From Leptodontidium sp. MPI-SDFR-AT-0119 (Eukaryota > Ascomycota > Leotiomycetes > Helotiales > Leptodontidiaceae), in the NCBI GenBank assembly GCA_020726505.1, contig JAHLEZ010000001.1, positions 6,798,131-6,862,130 on the forward strand: 64,000 nt of DNA. Reading direction: 5' to 3'. Below, piece after piece: positions 10,988 to 22,699 of the stretch. The notes below the pieces were generated by a model. It made no database searches and was not told where the DNA came from. It worked only from the letters and a program-made list of their open reading frames with translations. The stretch's first letter is position 1. Each line of letters begins with the position of its first letter. The position numbers and the translations under genes were made by a program.

Positions 10988-13632
10988 TCAACTGTGGCAA
11001 GCGATTCCTTTCGTTGTATGCATGAGAATTCGTTGAGAGAGGGGCGTTTTGAGCCGTAAGGTGTCTCTTACGTACTTCCTGGCTAGACCCGTTTCTGGGC
11101 AGCTGAGTAGTAGGTGTTCAGCAGTCTCTTTCGCACCGCATCTGCACCTGTCGTTGGACGCATGGCCGAGCTTGTGGAGGTATGATTTGATGTAGCCGTG
11201 GCCGATTTTGAGCTGGTAGAAGGCGCTGGCAATCTCTCGCGGAGTACCGGGGGTTATTCTGAGCTTGCCTGATATGCTCCATGGGAAGATCTTGCGGTAG
11301 GAGTGTGAGTTGTTGTACAAAAGGCTACTTCTGCGGTCCGTAGCTATGGCTTGCTTCCATTCCGTTGATCTCATGCCTTTGATTTTCATCCCCAGCATGG
11401 CGAAGCTCGTGTCGTGTGAGTTTGGATGTTGGGAGGTGGCTAGCTTTGCCAGTTCGTCAGCTTTGTCGTTGCCGTTGATGTCTGCATGGCCTGGAACCCA
11501 TTTCAGGTTGATTTTTGCGCCTTTTGCTGTCGCTTGTTTTGCTGCGCTAATAGCTCTGATTTGGCAGCTCTGGCCGGGGTTGTCGGACGGTGTTTTGAGC
11601 CGCCAGAGGCCGGCTTGGTTGTCTGAGTATATGTTGAAAGTGAGGCCTGGTTTGGCAGTTCTGTTTGCGTATTCAACGGCTTGCGTGACGCCTTCGAGCT
11701 CTCCGTTGTAAACCAGTTGATCTTTGCCTAGGTTGTGGGTTTTTTGATGTTGAATAAGTGTAGAAGGAGGTACGAGTACGACCAGTCCGACACCTATTCC
11801 AGTAGTTGTTCTCTCGGTAGTCTGTGAAGCGTCGGTATATACAAATATATCCTTTGCGGGGTTGTTCAGGGTACGTTCCTCATGTACTTTGGCCTCTTCT
11901 TCCTTTGGGAGCTTGCTGATCTCTACGTTAAAGTAGGTTTGCCGCTTCCACGGAGGGAAGTGATGGTGGGAGAGTTTTTCCAAAGAGTTATTGTCGTACA
12001 GGTGCCGTATGGAATCATAGATGCGCTTAAGTTGTAAGGGCGCTTTTGTTTTCTCTCTAGGAGGGGGCTCTACCGGCGCTACAATCGCTTGTGTAGCTTT
12101 GTTGATTGGGTGGTCAGGTGACAGTTTGAGCATACGAAAGGCGTACATTCTGTTGCTATGGTTTAAGCGGATTTTGGGAGGTGGGGTAGCTGCTTCTACT
12201 TCCATTGGTAGTATTGGTGCTGTACGAAACACTCCTAGGATTTTCCTGATCGCCATGTTCTGCAGGCTTTGTAAGAGCTTGATGAATTGTTGTTGACCTC
12301 TCCACCAGATCACGGATCCGTAGTCTGCAATACTCGTAACGCATGCTGTATATAGTTGTCTCAGAGCGAAGGGAGTTAGGCCTTTGCCTATGTTAGCTAG
12401 TCTGGCCATCCTGTGGAATGCTCCTCTGGCTTTTGCTACTTTTGTTGCTACGTGGTGTTTAAAGGAGAGCGACGGGTCGAAGTATATGCCTAGCCATTTA
12501 ACAGAGCTTTTGGGCATGATTGTCTCATTGTTTGGGAGCTTAATGGAAGCTGAGAGGGCGTCATGTGATGTGTTCCAGTGCAAGAGCTCTGTTTTTGCGA
12601 GGTCGAATGCGATTTGGTTGTGTTCAGCAAGTTGGAAGATCTTCCTTGCTTCTTGTTCTAGTCGCCTGACGTTCTTTTTGATTGATGGAGAGGCTGTAGT
12701 GATTGAGACGTCGTCTACGTACGAGATCCACGTGACGCCTGTGGATTTGAATAAGTCTCTGATATAGATCAAGAATAGGATTGGAGAGACAGGGCTTCCT
12801 TGCGGGACCCCTGATTTAATGGCCGCGAAGCTTTGGATTTGTCCGTCAAAGGCTAGTCTCAGTTGTCTGTCGATTAAGAAAGATGCAATCCAGGCGATTA
12901 TGTAGAGAGGGAAGTCTAGCTCTTGTAAGATGCGGTATAGTCTGTGTCTTGCCACGTGGTCGTATGCCCCCTTTACGTCCATGAAGAGAGTAGACGACTT
13001 CCACCCTGTCTTTTTGTTCCGTTCGACCTCGTTGGTCAACAAGAGAGCAGCGTCGATTGCTGATTTTTTGAGTCTTCCACCCATTTGAGACTTGTGTAAG
13101 AGGTTCGTTGTTTCTGCCCAATAGCTCAGTCTGTGCGCTATGATTCGTTCGGCTACTTTTCCAAGGCAGTTAAGTAGCGTTATGATTCGGTATGATTTGG
13201 GAATTGCGTAGTCCTCTTTGTTTGGCTTCTGGAGGATAGCTCCGGTTGCTTGTTTCCAGCTCTTTGGATGGTATCCGAGGTTAATAAGGACAGAGTATAC
13301 GTTATAGAATGTGTCTGGGATAGCTTCGTAGGCGTGTGTGATAATATCCTGGGTAATGCCGTCCGGTCCTGGTGATTTGGATTTGACTTTAGCTGAACAT
13401 ACAGTCTTGAGCTCTTCTACAGTAAGTCTTGGCCATTCCCATCTCGTGCCGTTTCCTGTGTAGTTCTCCCATTCCGGTTCTTCTGCGTCCGGTGGTAGAG
13501 GAAACAGGGCTTGCTTAAAGGCGTCGCATTTGCCTTGGAATGTGGTTTGTAGTTGATTTTGTCTGTTTTTGATGTGTGGAATACGGCGTACAAGGTTTCC
13601 CTTGGTGTATTTCATGGCTGTAAAGATGGAGC
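10988..13632 (-). CDS. LINE ORF2, reverse transcriptase and RNase H part
   Basis: This frame gives about 875 residues when read from the ATG at 13615 and is joined to the endonuclease half if the frameshift is ignored. Reverse transcriptase landmarks are YRIITLLNCLGKVAERII, FMDVKGAYDHV, GVPQGSPVSP and YVDDVSIT (the catalytic YVDD). RNase H follows with VYTDAS, NGELEGVTQA, YSDNQAG and GHADINGNDKADELA, carrying the D-E-D-D set. A Cys/His motif (CRCGAKETAEHLLLSC) closes the protein. It copies the element's RNA at a nicked target site. The reading frame has no internal stops, so this half could be active if the upstream frameshift is not real. Confidence 0.9.
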
Positions 13633-14855
13633 GGGGGGTCTTCCTTCTCTAGAAATTGGTTCCAGTGGTCTGTTTTGGCTTGCTTAACTGCCGTGAAATA
13701 TGTGTTTCTAGCTGAGCACCATGCGGCTGTGGTAGAGTGGTCTTCTGCTGTCACGTGTCTGTGTTTTGCCGACATGTCTTTGCGTAGTTCGGTGAGCTTT
13801 GGCGTCCACCACGCTTTTGCATGAGCGCTTGGCTTGATCAGGGGGATGGCGATTTTGGCGGCTTTGCTTATAGCGTCGGTTAATGCCTCTGCTGTGCTGT
13901 CCAAGAGCTCCGTGAGTGTGGTGTTGTCCTCTCTGACGATTGACCGAGCGTTGCTTATTGTAATAAGGTGTGGGCCGAAATCTGGGTTGTGGAGGTCTCT
14001 TGTTTGAGTTGTGATATATATGAGTTCTCTCTGAAAGAGCTCCCAATCCGCCTTTTTGATGTTATACCTAGCCTGTAAGGCAGGGTTTCCTACTGTGTCG
14101 TCGTCCTTGGCAGTGATGTTGATTTGGAGACCAATATGGTCAGAGGCAAGCTCGGCGTTGAGTTTGAAGTTATCGCATCTCTCAGAGACTAATGGAGAGG
14201 AGAAGGCTAAGTCTAGTACTGAAGGAGTGACGTTTTCTCTGATGAAGGTGATTCTCCCAGGCTTATTTAGCAAGCTTAAGTTGTTCCCTTCTAGCCATTC
14301 CACGAGGTCTTCAGCTTCTTTGCTAGGGTTTCCGATGAGTGGGTTCCACCATGGGTGGTGTGTGTTGAAGTCTCCTGCTAAGATTGTGTGTGGGTGTAAT
14401 TGGCGGTTCTTGAGGCATCTCTGGAAGGTGCGTTGATTTGATTCTCCTTGGTCTCTTTGGTTGTATATGTTGATGATTTGGAGTTTGTTAGAGCCTTCTG
14501 TCACGTCTAATACTTGAATGTCTGTGTCATTAGGCGAGTCGGTGGCAAGGTTGACGGAAGGAGAAAACGTTTTGGAGACGTATGTCAACGTTCTTGGGCG
14601 ATGGTTGGTATCGTAGTTTGGGAGGATTTGCGTGTAGCCTGGGTGGCCGGTAGAGCTGAGGTTCGTCCATTCGTTTCTGACTCTCTCTCTGCCGAACCAT
14701 GGCTCTTGAATCAAGATTATGTCTGCTTTGCACTCTACAGCTATCTGTAGCGCGTTCTCTGTAGGTTTGTTGTTGATGTTGCAGTTGATAGATATAATCT
14801 TGACAGCGGTGTCTATCATGCTTTCTCCGTAGGGTGAGAGGGGGAGAGTTCGCAT
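13633..14855 (-). CDS. LINE ORF2, endonuclease part (frameshifted end)
   Basis: The apurinic-type endonuclease motifs are visible: ISINCNINN, ILIQEPWFG, LAGDFNTHHPWWNP and ASDHIGLQ, supplying the N, E, D/N and H residues of the family. It nicks the target DNA to start reverse transcription. ORF2 starts at 14855 and overlaps the end of ORF1 by 40 nt, a usual LINE layout. After FLEKEDP the frame goes astray at a C6 run and would end at 13515 with unrelated residues; removing one C brings the frame into register with the RT half. So the call ends at the run. The indel may be an inactivating mutation or a homopolymer sequencing error. Confidence 0.88.
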
Positions 14856-16348
14856 CTTTTACTGTCCGCTGAATGGCTGCCTCCGCAGTTAGCGCATTTG
14901 AATGTGGTGTGTTGGCATGATTTCCCAGCGGTTTGGCAGTTCGAGCAGTGGTGCTGCTGTGTTGCATGTTCCTTTGCACATATTCTGCATATTGGGGTTC
15001 TTTTGCAGTATTGTTGCAAGTGGCCGAATCCCCAGCAGTTTGTACATTGTATAAGAGGGGAGGTAGAATGGAGTTTTTCCACCCTAGCGCTGATTCCAGC
15101 TATTTGGAGCCTGTTTCGGATTGCTTTCCTGGCGTCCTCTTCTTTCCGAAAGGAGATTATGACTGAGCCGTGGAGTTGATTGGGGTCCATTCGTTTTTCC
15201 CGGGAAGTCAGCCAGTATGGTTCTCCGACGAGTTCTAGGTCCAATCCTTTGTTGAAGGTTAGGATCTCGTCTTTGATAACCGCCATGCCTCCATCGGTGT
15301 TGAATACTCTTAGTGGAATACTATGGGCGACTACTTTGTAGTATTGGGTGTCTACCTTTGCGGTTTGGTAAGTGATGAGTTGTCTTAAGAGGTCTTCATG
15401 GGCCTGGAGCATTTCTGCTTTGAAGTCGTCCGTGGTTGTAATAATCAGATTCTTTTGAAGAGACCTAGTGACCGTGCTAACTACGGGTCCTAGATGGGTC
15501 CTGGCTTTGATTTCTTGGTTGATTTTGTTGCGTAGGTCGAGAGAGTCGATTTCGTTAAAGCCTTCAAGTGTAGTTTTAGTCAGAATCAGTCGTTTCTGCC
15601 TTTTGGCTTCTCTTCTCTTCTCTGCGGCTTGTTGTGGAGTGGGTTTTGGTGTTCTTTGCAGGTGTATGGTGGTTCCACGTGATTCAGGACTGAACATGGA
15701 GGACATTAGGCCAGGGCCATTTTGGGGGCCGTTTAGAGGGGTGTTTCGCGGGGGATTTTGCTGGGCTGTCGGTTTTTCAGCGCTTTTAGCCTTCGTAAGC
15801 TTCAGAGCCGTGTTCCCTAGGTAGTTGGCAGTGTTGATGATGTGTTTTGCCGCTGATTGCACTGGGTTTCCGTCCATATGTTCTTGAAATTGGGAGATCA
15901 GGTGTATAATGCTGGTTTTGCTGTCTTCGTTCTCTTCTCTTCCTAGGGCCCAGCATAACAGTTGTCTAGCTTGTAACAGAGCTTCGTTTACTGTTCTTGG
16001 TGCCACGTTCTTGGTGTATTTGGTGCTGCGTGGGTTGAATTGAGTGTCGTTTGGTCTCTTAGTAGGCTGTATTGGGGGGCGGTGAGCGGAGGCAAAATCC
16101 AGATTTGGTGTGGATACTCCCCCTGTAAAGGGGCTTAGGTTTAGATCTCCTCTGCCGAAGCTGTTGGGGTTGAATTGTGGTTGAATAGTTCTCTGCTGTC
16201 TGCTTAAGGTAGGGCTAGAAGGGGCTGGGTCGTCTGAGTTAGGTAGGAGGCCTCCGTTGCTGTGTGTTGGGGTGTTAGGGATGGAGCTTCCCAATATCAC
16301 CTGGGTTCCGTCCGGGAGGTCTGTTTGTGTGTCCATTGAGTCTGACAT
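14816..16348 (-). CDS. LINE ORF1, Gag-like RNA-binding protein
   Basis: This 510-residue frame begins with a Ser/Pro/Asn-rich region of about 110 residues. A central region has helical, charged stretches (RREAKRQKRLILTKTTLEG) and a region with EPYWLTSREKRMDPNQLHGS resembling the fold found in ORF1 proteins. The C-terminus carries three CCHC-type zinc knuckles: CTNCWGFGHLQQYC, CRICAKEHATQQHHC and CANCGGSHSADSKRC, with a further CSNC pair between. It should coat the element RNA. The frame is uninterrupted, in contrast to the RIP-like stops of the AAA gene around it. Usual length for Tad-type ORF1 is about 450-550 residues, so it is full length. Confidence 0.9.
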   Translation of the reverse strand: MSDSMDTQTDLPDGTQVILGSSIPNTPTHSNGGLLPNSDDPAPSSPTLSRQQRTIQPQFNPNSFGRGDLNLSPFTGGVSTPNLDFASAHRPPIQPTKRPNDTQFNPRSTKYTKNVAPRTVNEALLQARQLLCWALGREENEDSKTSIIHLISQFQEHMDGNPVQSAAKHIINTANYLGNTALKLTKAKSAEKPTAQQNPPRNTPLNGPQNGPGLMSSMFSPESRGTTIHLQRTPKPTPQQAAEKRREAKRQKRLILTKTTLEGFNEIDSLDLRNKINQEIKARTHLGPVVSTVTRSLQKNLIITTTDDFKAEMLQAHEDLLRQLITYQTAKVDTQYYKVVAHSIPLRVFNTDGGMAVIKDEILTFNKGLDLELVGEPYWLTSREKRMDPNQLHGSVIISFRKEEDARKAIRNRLQIAGISARVEKLHSTSPLIQCTNCWGFGHLQQYCKRTPICRICAKEHATQQHHCSNCQTAGKSCQHTTFKCANCGGSHSADSKRCELSPSHPTEKA

Positions 16349-16604
16349 GTTGTGGGAGGTCTTAACAGGTCTCTAGAGATCTGATTGCTGTTTGTGATTG
16401 GTCGTATATATGTTTGGGGAGGTGTGATGGCTTCAGGGCTGGTTTGCAAGATTTTCACGTGAGTTGAGTATTTACTAACTCAACCACCAGTTGTCCAAGA
16501 CAACTGGGGACAGTTGCGATTGACTCTGTGAGCGTCGGTCAATGGTTTGGGTTAACTAATTTGACGAATTTCGAAGAAAAAATTCTCCGCAAAAAGAGAT
16601 GTTT

Positions 16605-16618
16605 ACTTTCGATGACTT
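16605..16618. repeat. LINE target-site duplication, right copy
   Basis: ACTTTCGATGACTT is identical to 10623-10636 and marks the 5' end of the minus-strand LINE. Confidence 0.95.
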
Positions 16619-17385
16619 TGTCATCGGCAAAGGTAAGTTTCTCTCCCAGTTCTTTCCTATCCTTGCTCGAATCTTAGGCTTTTATTCTTAAGTATGTAGC
16701 GCTAACTATTTAAGCATAGGTAGAGGCATAGTAATTCTCCTCGACGGTCCCCCGGGAATAGGCAAAACTCTCACAGCCGAATCCGTCGCCGAGACAATAA
16801 AAGCCCCTCTCTACACCATAAGCGCTGGTGAACTGGGCTCCCAATCCCACAATGTCGAGAAGCGCCTCTCGGATATCCTAGAGATGGCCAGCATATAGAA
16901 CGCCGTCCTCCTGATTGACGAAGCCGATATCTTCATGGAGCAGCGCACCCCGTACGAGCTTGATAGGAACGAATTAGTAGCTAGTACGTCCCCTCCCCAT
17001 TGCCTATCTTTCTTCACGCCCTCTACTAACCTAAATAGTTTTCCTCCGCCATATGGAATACTTCCACGGCGTCATGATCCTGACCACCAACCGCGTCGAA
17101 ACGATGGACGTAGTATTCGACTCCCGCGTCGATATCCGCCTGCACTACCTACCCCTCCCAGCATCCTCGTGCCGCCTGATCTGGGCTAACTTCCTCGCTC
17201 GTCTCCCTGAGAAATCGACGTTCACTGATGCTAAGCTGGATCAACTGGCAAAGTTGGATTTGAATAGACGCCAGATTGAGAGTGCGATTAAAACGGCGCA
17301 GTTGCTGCCTAGTAGGAAGGGAGAGGGTGTTAAGATTGAGCATGTTGGTACGGTGTTGAGGATTACAAGGGGTGTGCTTTTGTAG
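16605..17385 (+). pseudogene. AAA ATPase gene, 3' part (AAA core), decayed
   Basis: The gene resumes after the LINE with TFDDFVIGKG, repeating the duplicated target. Intron 16633-16719 joins GKG to RGIVILLDGPPGIGKTLTAE (Walker A GPPGIGKT). LLIDEADIFMEQR gives Walker B, preceded by a TAG where the family has W (TGG to TAG). Intron 16984-17038 leads to FLRHMEYFHGVMILTTNRVE, the sensor-1 region, then DVVFDSRVDIRLHY with the arginine-finger-like segment, and ends at TAG 17383. Splice sites remain canonical. With the 5' part it is one gene broken by stops and a LINE. Confidence 0.88.
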
Positions 17386-18465
17386 TGCGGTGTTGGAAGG
17401 GGCTGGTCGAGTTGATATCCGGTGTAACGATGTGCCCTTAAAGAAGGTGCAGGGATAGAGAAGAGAAACAAATAAGAAACATCTATTAGCAGTTTAGTAA
17501 GTTCCTAACATCATCCAAGAATAAGAGTACAGTATCTTTGCCAGCTATCCCGGTATCGGGTTCTCCTGCGAGGCTACGTCGGAGATCACATCCTGTCGCT
17601 ATCACTGTCCAATTATGGCAGATCATGAATCTGTGAATATGCAGCTTGTTAAGCGCACCCTAAGCTAGGAAATCAATCACCTGCGAGTTTAGTTTGTTGT
17701 GAAAGGGTTGTGATTAGTGGAAGATTTAGAGGTTGATATAATTCGGAAGGTGTTGACTATGTGGCGATGTGAGTTGTCATGACTCTCCGCCCCCGCCCCC
17801 ACCCTTCCCCTCTCTGCCTCTGTCTCTCTTCAGGGAGATATCTATTTGAGAGATATAGGGTCAATATCACGTCTCACTAAGATCGTTCTCCCAGAAATTA
17901 GGAGTAAAGCTGCATGTATATGATTTCTAAATATTGGAAGCGTTTGGGAACTTTAGTAGAAGATGGGCAGTGATCAAGTACAATTGATCAGTTAATTAAA
18001 ATCCACGGCAGTTTTTCGAAGATTTCATGCTGGCTACTGGAAGTTTTGCTGTGGCTCTACTTGTCGTGCACGCCACAATTGACCTATTACGTGGGAGAGA
18101 AGAAGGGGGAGTAAACTCCCTCCTGAAAAGTTGATTTCAAGCCGGAACCAACACGCATCCTTGCCACCTCGACCATTGGAAAGCCGCGGCATTGATTGTA
18201 CATCTGCATATCATCTCCTGATCAGGTGTTTCGCCAAGACAAAGCCGATTAGCTAATTCGCCCTCTGCTGATTCAAAAATTACTCAGCGCGAGCATTGAG
18301 ACCGGAGCCACAAAACATCCCGAGGAACATTAAGCGAGACGAACCCCTGACTGGTATCCCAAAGCGGAAATATTTTAGTCTCCCAGTGCCACTTCTGGGA
18401 TAACAATAGAATTCAGCCTTATAATTTCTTTAACTATAATAGAGATCCGAGCGAGAACGAGCAAG
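17386..18465. other. Intergenic, no gene seen
   Basis: This stretch follows the AAA gene stop. Open frames here are short and without domains. A C-rich run (CCGCCCCCGCCCCCACCC near 17791) is the only notable composition. Confidence 0.5.
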
Positions 18466-18898
18466 AGATGGCTCTATATGCGCACGAGGAAGAGAATAGG
18501 ACCTACGTCAGCGAGATATGACGCTCTTTCGAAACTCTTGCTGGGATATTACCAAGAGAGGTAGAGGAAGCTGATAGTGCAATTCAATTGATGCGCTTGT
18601 TGTATTAAAGTCTATGAAAAGGCTATCTAGAAGATTACGAGTAGTCGCTCCGATGCCACTAGCGTACCGACATTTGGTTATCCGGTCACCTGACATGTCT
18701 AAGCTGACTTAAACCTGCAACAGAAACAATTGGAGATTGCTTCCAGATGGATCGATAGAATCAGCTAGATTTGAGTAAATACAGAATAAACTGATGCGGA
18801 TGAGGGAGGCCTTCATCGGGGCTGCTGACAGCGTGGAGGACAGGCTACTCGCTGAGAAGTTATGGCCGTACCAGGATGCTGCGGACAATTACAGTTGA
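18466..18898 (+). pseudogene. Degenerate coding remnant, unknown family
   Basis: Plus-strand pieces have protein-like composition but are broken: MALYAHEEENRTYV, LAGILPREVEEADSAIQL, then after several stops LQQKQLEIASRWIDRI, and finally a 34-residue uninterrupted piece from the ATG at 18794 to TGA at 18896 (MRMREAFIGAADSVEDRLLA). I do not recognise the family. The pieces share strand and roughly spacing, so they may be one decayed gene; alternatively they are unrelated scraps. Confidence 0.3.
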
Positions 18899-19056
18899 AG
18901 ATGACCTTCGTCAATTTTGAAGCTCTCAACCCTCACAGGAGACGGAACATTGCCATTGTAGAACTTGAGGGGGATCTTTAGCACAGGATATCTTCGGTCG
19001 GTCATTAATCTGTAACACAGAAGCCCAACCATACTCGTACCATTTTCCTTACAGCA

Positions 19057-19753
19057 TCACCGCGTGCAATTCACTCTCAGGCATGAAGGATATACATGGA
19101 TATAATTCTGTGGCTGTCCGACAGAGCTTGTGTTTGTAGGTGTCTTCGTGCCCCAACTGCTGCATGATTCCGACTGCAAAGTTTCATGAGCTTTCAGTAG
19201 CTCGTTGTACCGGTATTCGAGATCCCGTAATTTCTCCTTGAGATCAGAAATTTCTTTTGCCCTCTTCTCTCTGAATGTCCGCTGCGATACACGGTTCTGC
19301 TCACGGCGACGCTGTGAATATACAGTTAGAATCGCTCAGCTAAGATACTGTTTTTCTTACCTTCAACCCTTCAGAAATAACTATTTTTTCTGTTGTGTGT
19401 TTCCCACGTCTGCGATCATAGTCTTCGATTAACTCCTCCACTGCTAGCTCGACAGGAACAAGCTCGTTTGTTTGCGGGTGCGGTGTAGGTCCCTCAACAG
19501 CCATATATGGGAACAGAAACTGGGATTGCGCAACGCTAGTCATTGCGCCATGGACATGATTAACGCAAAAGGAAGTCTCCTTTTGGAGCTATTAGCATGA
19601 ATGTCCTCACGGCGGGATCTGGCTCACCTCGGTGACATTTGCGGGAATCGAGAAAGTATCAAAAGAACCATCGTAGACCCCTAGGTTGGTGCCAGGATGA
19701 GTCCAAAGTGATTGACTAGCGAAACTTCCATTGTACTGCTCGGATGTCATCAT
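19057..19753 (-). CDS. bZIP transcription factor (short)
   Basis: Proposed exons are 19753-19628, 19588-19361 and 19311-19057. The last begins with RRREQNRVSQRTFREKRAK, a clear bZIP basic region with the NxxSQ..FR pattern of fungal Yap-like factors, followed by a short leucine zipper (ISDLKEKLRDLEYRYNELL). Upstream lies LAVEELIEDYDRRRGKHTTE, an acidic-to-basic lead-in. The second intron (GTAAG to CACAG) is solid; the first, of about 39 nt, is unusually short and its acceptor is a guess. After the zipper a different frame stays open and can be extended through another intron to 18889, so the C-terminus may be wrong or frameshifted. It should bind DNA as a dimer in the nucleus; targets are unknown. 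Confidence 0.65.
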
Positions 19754-22699
19754 GAAATTCAATCAGCTGAGATTCCGTTACTCGGGGCGACTGATGATAA
19801 CTATGGGTTACAAGTGGAATCGAAAATCTCAACGGAGGTGTTGGGTTGTGTAAAAATATGAATGTTTTTGCGAAGCGTTGCAAAATATGTCGATTGTTTC
19901 AGGGAATTTAACCCAACAGAGATCAGCTATGTGAGTTGGAATGGCATTTTATATCTGCCTTGATATAGCCCTACGCATGAAAAGGAGAATATTCGGATTA
20001 AAAAAAAAACTCCGTTTCTTCTTCCAAGACTCTAACGACTTCTAACTAGTCCAACCTTGTTCAAACTTAAACTTAAAGTTCAAATCCCGCATAAGACAGG
20101 CGGACCCGTCTTTAAACCTTAATAAATTATTTGACAGTCTTACCATCTGTCATAGTCCTCTTTTTCAACCCACTTAATTTCTACGTTACATTGTGGCCTT
20201 CCATCCTTGCTTTTGAAACTCGTTCTTCTCCCCGCTGAGAACTATTTTCGCTGACTCGAGATACTTTTCAATCAAGTGTTTATAAATAGGTCGAATAAGG
20301 TAGAGTCTAGAGACTGATGCTGACAGGTCTTGGGGTACTGACTGATCCCCATACGCAGGTTCAATGATCTATGAATGTGGCTATGTAGCCTATGTACCCC
20401 CACTAGAATCAGGCATTCTTGTAAATTAAACAACTTGGTAGTAAGGTACCCATCTACAAATCACTAAATGAATCACGAGGTTGGGTTCCCCACACACACA
20501 AAATGTAAGCCATATGCATACCAAGTTTGCGCTTTTCGCTATCTACACAGATCCTGAGATAGGTCTACCTATGAGATCCAGTCGGGAAAACGGCAATTAG
20601 AGCGTTTCAGTTCAAATGCATTGTTCCTTTTCCTTGCTGCCACAAGACCTTGTGTCATTGCGCACGTGTATCTCGTCGCAGAACACGTTACTTGGAACAA
20701 AATGCATATTTGCAAGTACACCTATCAGACAAAAGTATATTTAGTCAGCGAAGAATCTTCAAAACAGTTCCTGTTCCTCTTTCGGACTAAAGAAACGCTT
20801 TCCAGGCCCAGTATCGCGATACGTACGCTCATGCACCAGCTGCCGTAAGAGGGCTTGTTCCGGAGCAGCGGTAAGGGCCAATGGATTCGTTAGTTTACCC
20901 CACGAACTAAAGCTAGTCACTGTAATAATGTGGCTGGACTAGCATGACTCTGTTGACATTCTTGTATCCGTTTTCACTATCCCGCCAACTGGCATGACTC
21001 TCCTGACTCTACTTGCACTTTCAAAGACCTCTTCCCAATACTCACCACCCGCGTTTAGCGATCGTTTTAAAGCTCAAGCACCTACCATTCCCCACTTCAC
21101 CTCCTTGCATCTACAGTTTTCCGTCCATTATGACAGCTAGTAATCTGGACATTACTAGCCGTCTGGTTTAAGCTCCTCCTACGTTCGTAATGACTCTACA
21201 GTATACTCTATGAAGACAGATCCTTTCCAGCTCCAGATAGGACTAGCGGAGAAAACTCAATCCCATACAACCTTCACGATTACGGGCTCTGATACCCCGG
21301 CATCTCGTTTTGATAGGTCACCTTGGTACTCTGCAACTCCTATTCGTTCGTACATACCTTCCTCGCTCTGGACTCTCTGTAGAACTAGCACGGACGTCCA
21401 GATACTTGGTAATTGCTTGTTTTGGCGAGGGTGTTCTACTTGTCTTATTACCTTAATGTTTACTTTACTCCCTCGCCTCCTGCTTCTAGTCATCCATCAC
21501 CATCTCGCTCGATCGATCAGAGAATCAATAAAACATACTGCACAACCCACCCACCCGTTCTCACTGAACAACCAAACACCTAATCTAAAATACTCCCAAG
21601 CCTACATACCTGCCAGTGTTCAGAAGTGTGATACACAAAACCCGATCTCAAACCTAATTAGGTAATTAAATAGCGCTTCGCTTATCTGTTCGACTTTGCT
21701 AAGGAAATCATTTCATGCATAGGTATTCCTAGGCTGCGTTTTTTTCTTGGCAACCTACCCAACCCAACCCTATGTTGGGTTCTGGTTGGGTTGCTAAGAT
21801 TAAGTGGGTTGAGCCTCGAGCTCAACCTACTTATAAGTACCTATTAGGTACTGTGGTGGGGAAGACTCTCGGTAGCTTCTTTGTCGCCTGACCGGATAGG
21901 CTCTTGCCTCACAAAAGAGCTCAACACTTGAAAACAACTCAACAGCGAAGAACAAAACAACTCAACAGCGAAGAACTTTTCATAGATATTATCTAATACA
22001 CCTTTTTCTCCTCCCATCTCTCGACTTTTACTGCTCTTCAGATATGTATTATCTTTAGATTTGATCGATCTGCAATTTCCTACACCTAGAATCTCTCCCG
22101 TACCTCACTACATGCTACCTCTCTTGTTGTGTGGTTTATTGGGCTTTATCCCTCCCACAGTACTTGTAAGATTTTACATGACCGTCGAAGAGATTGTGTG
22201 TACTGTAGATCCTGATCTAAATCTGGAACTCAAGCTGACGTTGGAGTGCATGGAAGAAGGAGTTTACGAAGCGGGAGCGCAATCAGAAATCTAAGGTACA
22301 TTTCTCTGCTCATTATTTCTGGATTTGGATTTACATTTCAATTTACATTTGGATTTAGATTTGAATTTGGGTAGGGCAAGACGATTGAATTGGATTGCAT
22401 TGAACGGATCATCAAAATTGGATTCGGCCAATCTAAAACTGATCACAATCCCAAGGAACCTTCGACCCCTTCTCCTACCCCGCCCGCAAAAATGACCTCT
22501 GTTCAGGTTCGTCCTATTTCTCTTGCTTTACCTGCTTCTCTTATTCCACTATCACTTTCAGGTAAGATCTGCGATCCGTGGAGTGTTGGTCTTAGTCTAT
22601 GTCTCTTTTGTGCGCTGATGCAACAAGGCCTCATGTTAGTACATTTCATCTAACACAATAATCGATCCAAGGAAAAGGGGAACAGGGAGAGGCAAGAAC
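19754..22699. other. Three-kilobase gene-poor region
   Basis: I find no gene I can support. Open frames such as 20621-20848 (+), 21210-21665 (+) and 22061-22294 (+) have no domain, skewed composition or no partner exon. Notable items are a cluster of GTTGGGTT and its complement near 21760-21830 and a near-exact short tandem duplication (AACTCAACAGCGAAGAAC) around 21938-21977. The bZIP promoter should lie just above 19753. Confidence 0.45.

Larger units (their letters stand above)
10637..16604 (-). mobile_element. Near full-length Tad/I-like LINE retrotransposon
   Basis: A 5,968-bp non-LTR retrotransposon lies on the minus strand inside the AAA gene. Its 3' end is a (AAT)7 tail, seen as (ATT)7 on the plus strand at 10637-10657; its 5' end abuts the right target duplication at 16605. 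It has a 5' leader of about 256 bp, ORF1 (14816-16348) with zinc knuckles, and ORF2 with an AP-type endonuclease, reverse transcriptase, RNase H and a terminal CCHC-like motif. Perfect 14-bp target duplications and intact ORF1 suggest recent insertion. One single-base frameshift divides ORF2 at a six-base C run (13633-13638). The TAA/AAT-type tail and domain order suit the Tad1/I group; the exact clade needs phylogeny. Confidence 0.92.

Noticed and set aside
10848..11036. Proline-rich open frame
   Set aside because: It is the translation of a (TCC)n microsatellite in the LINE 3' UTR.
21750..21835. TTGGGTT-like runs resembling telomere repeats
   Set aside because: The unit is irregular, not TTAGGG, and occurs on both strands in a short stretch.
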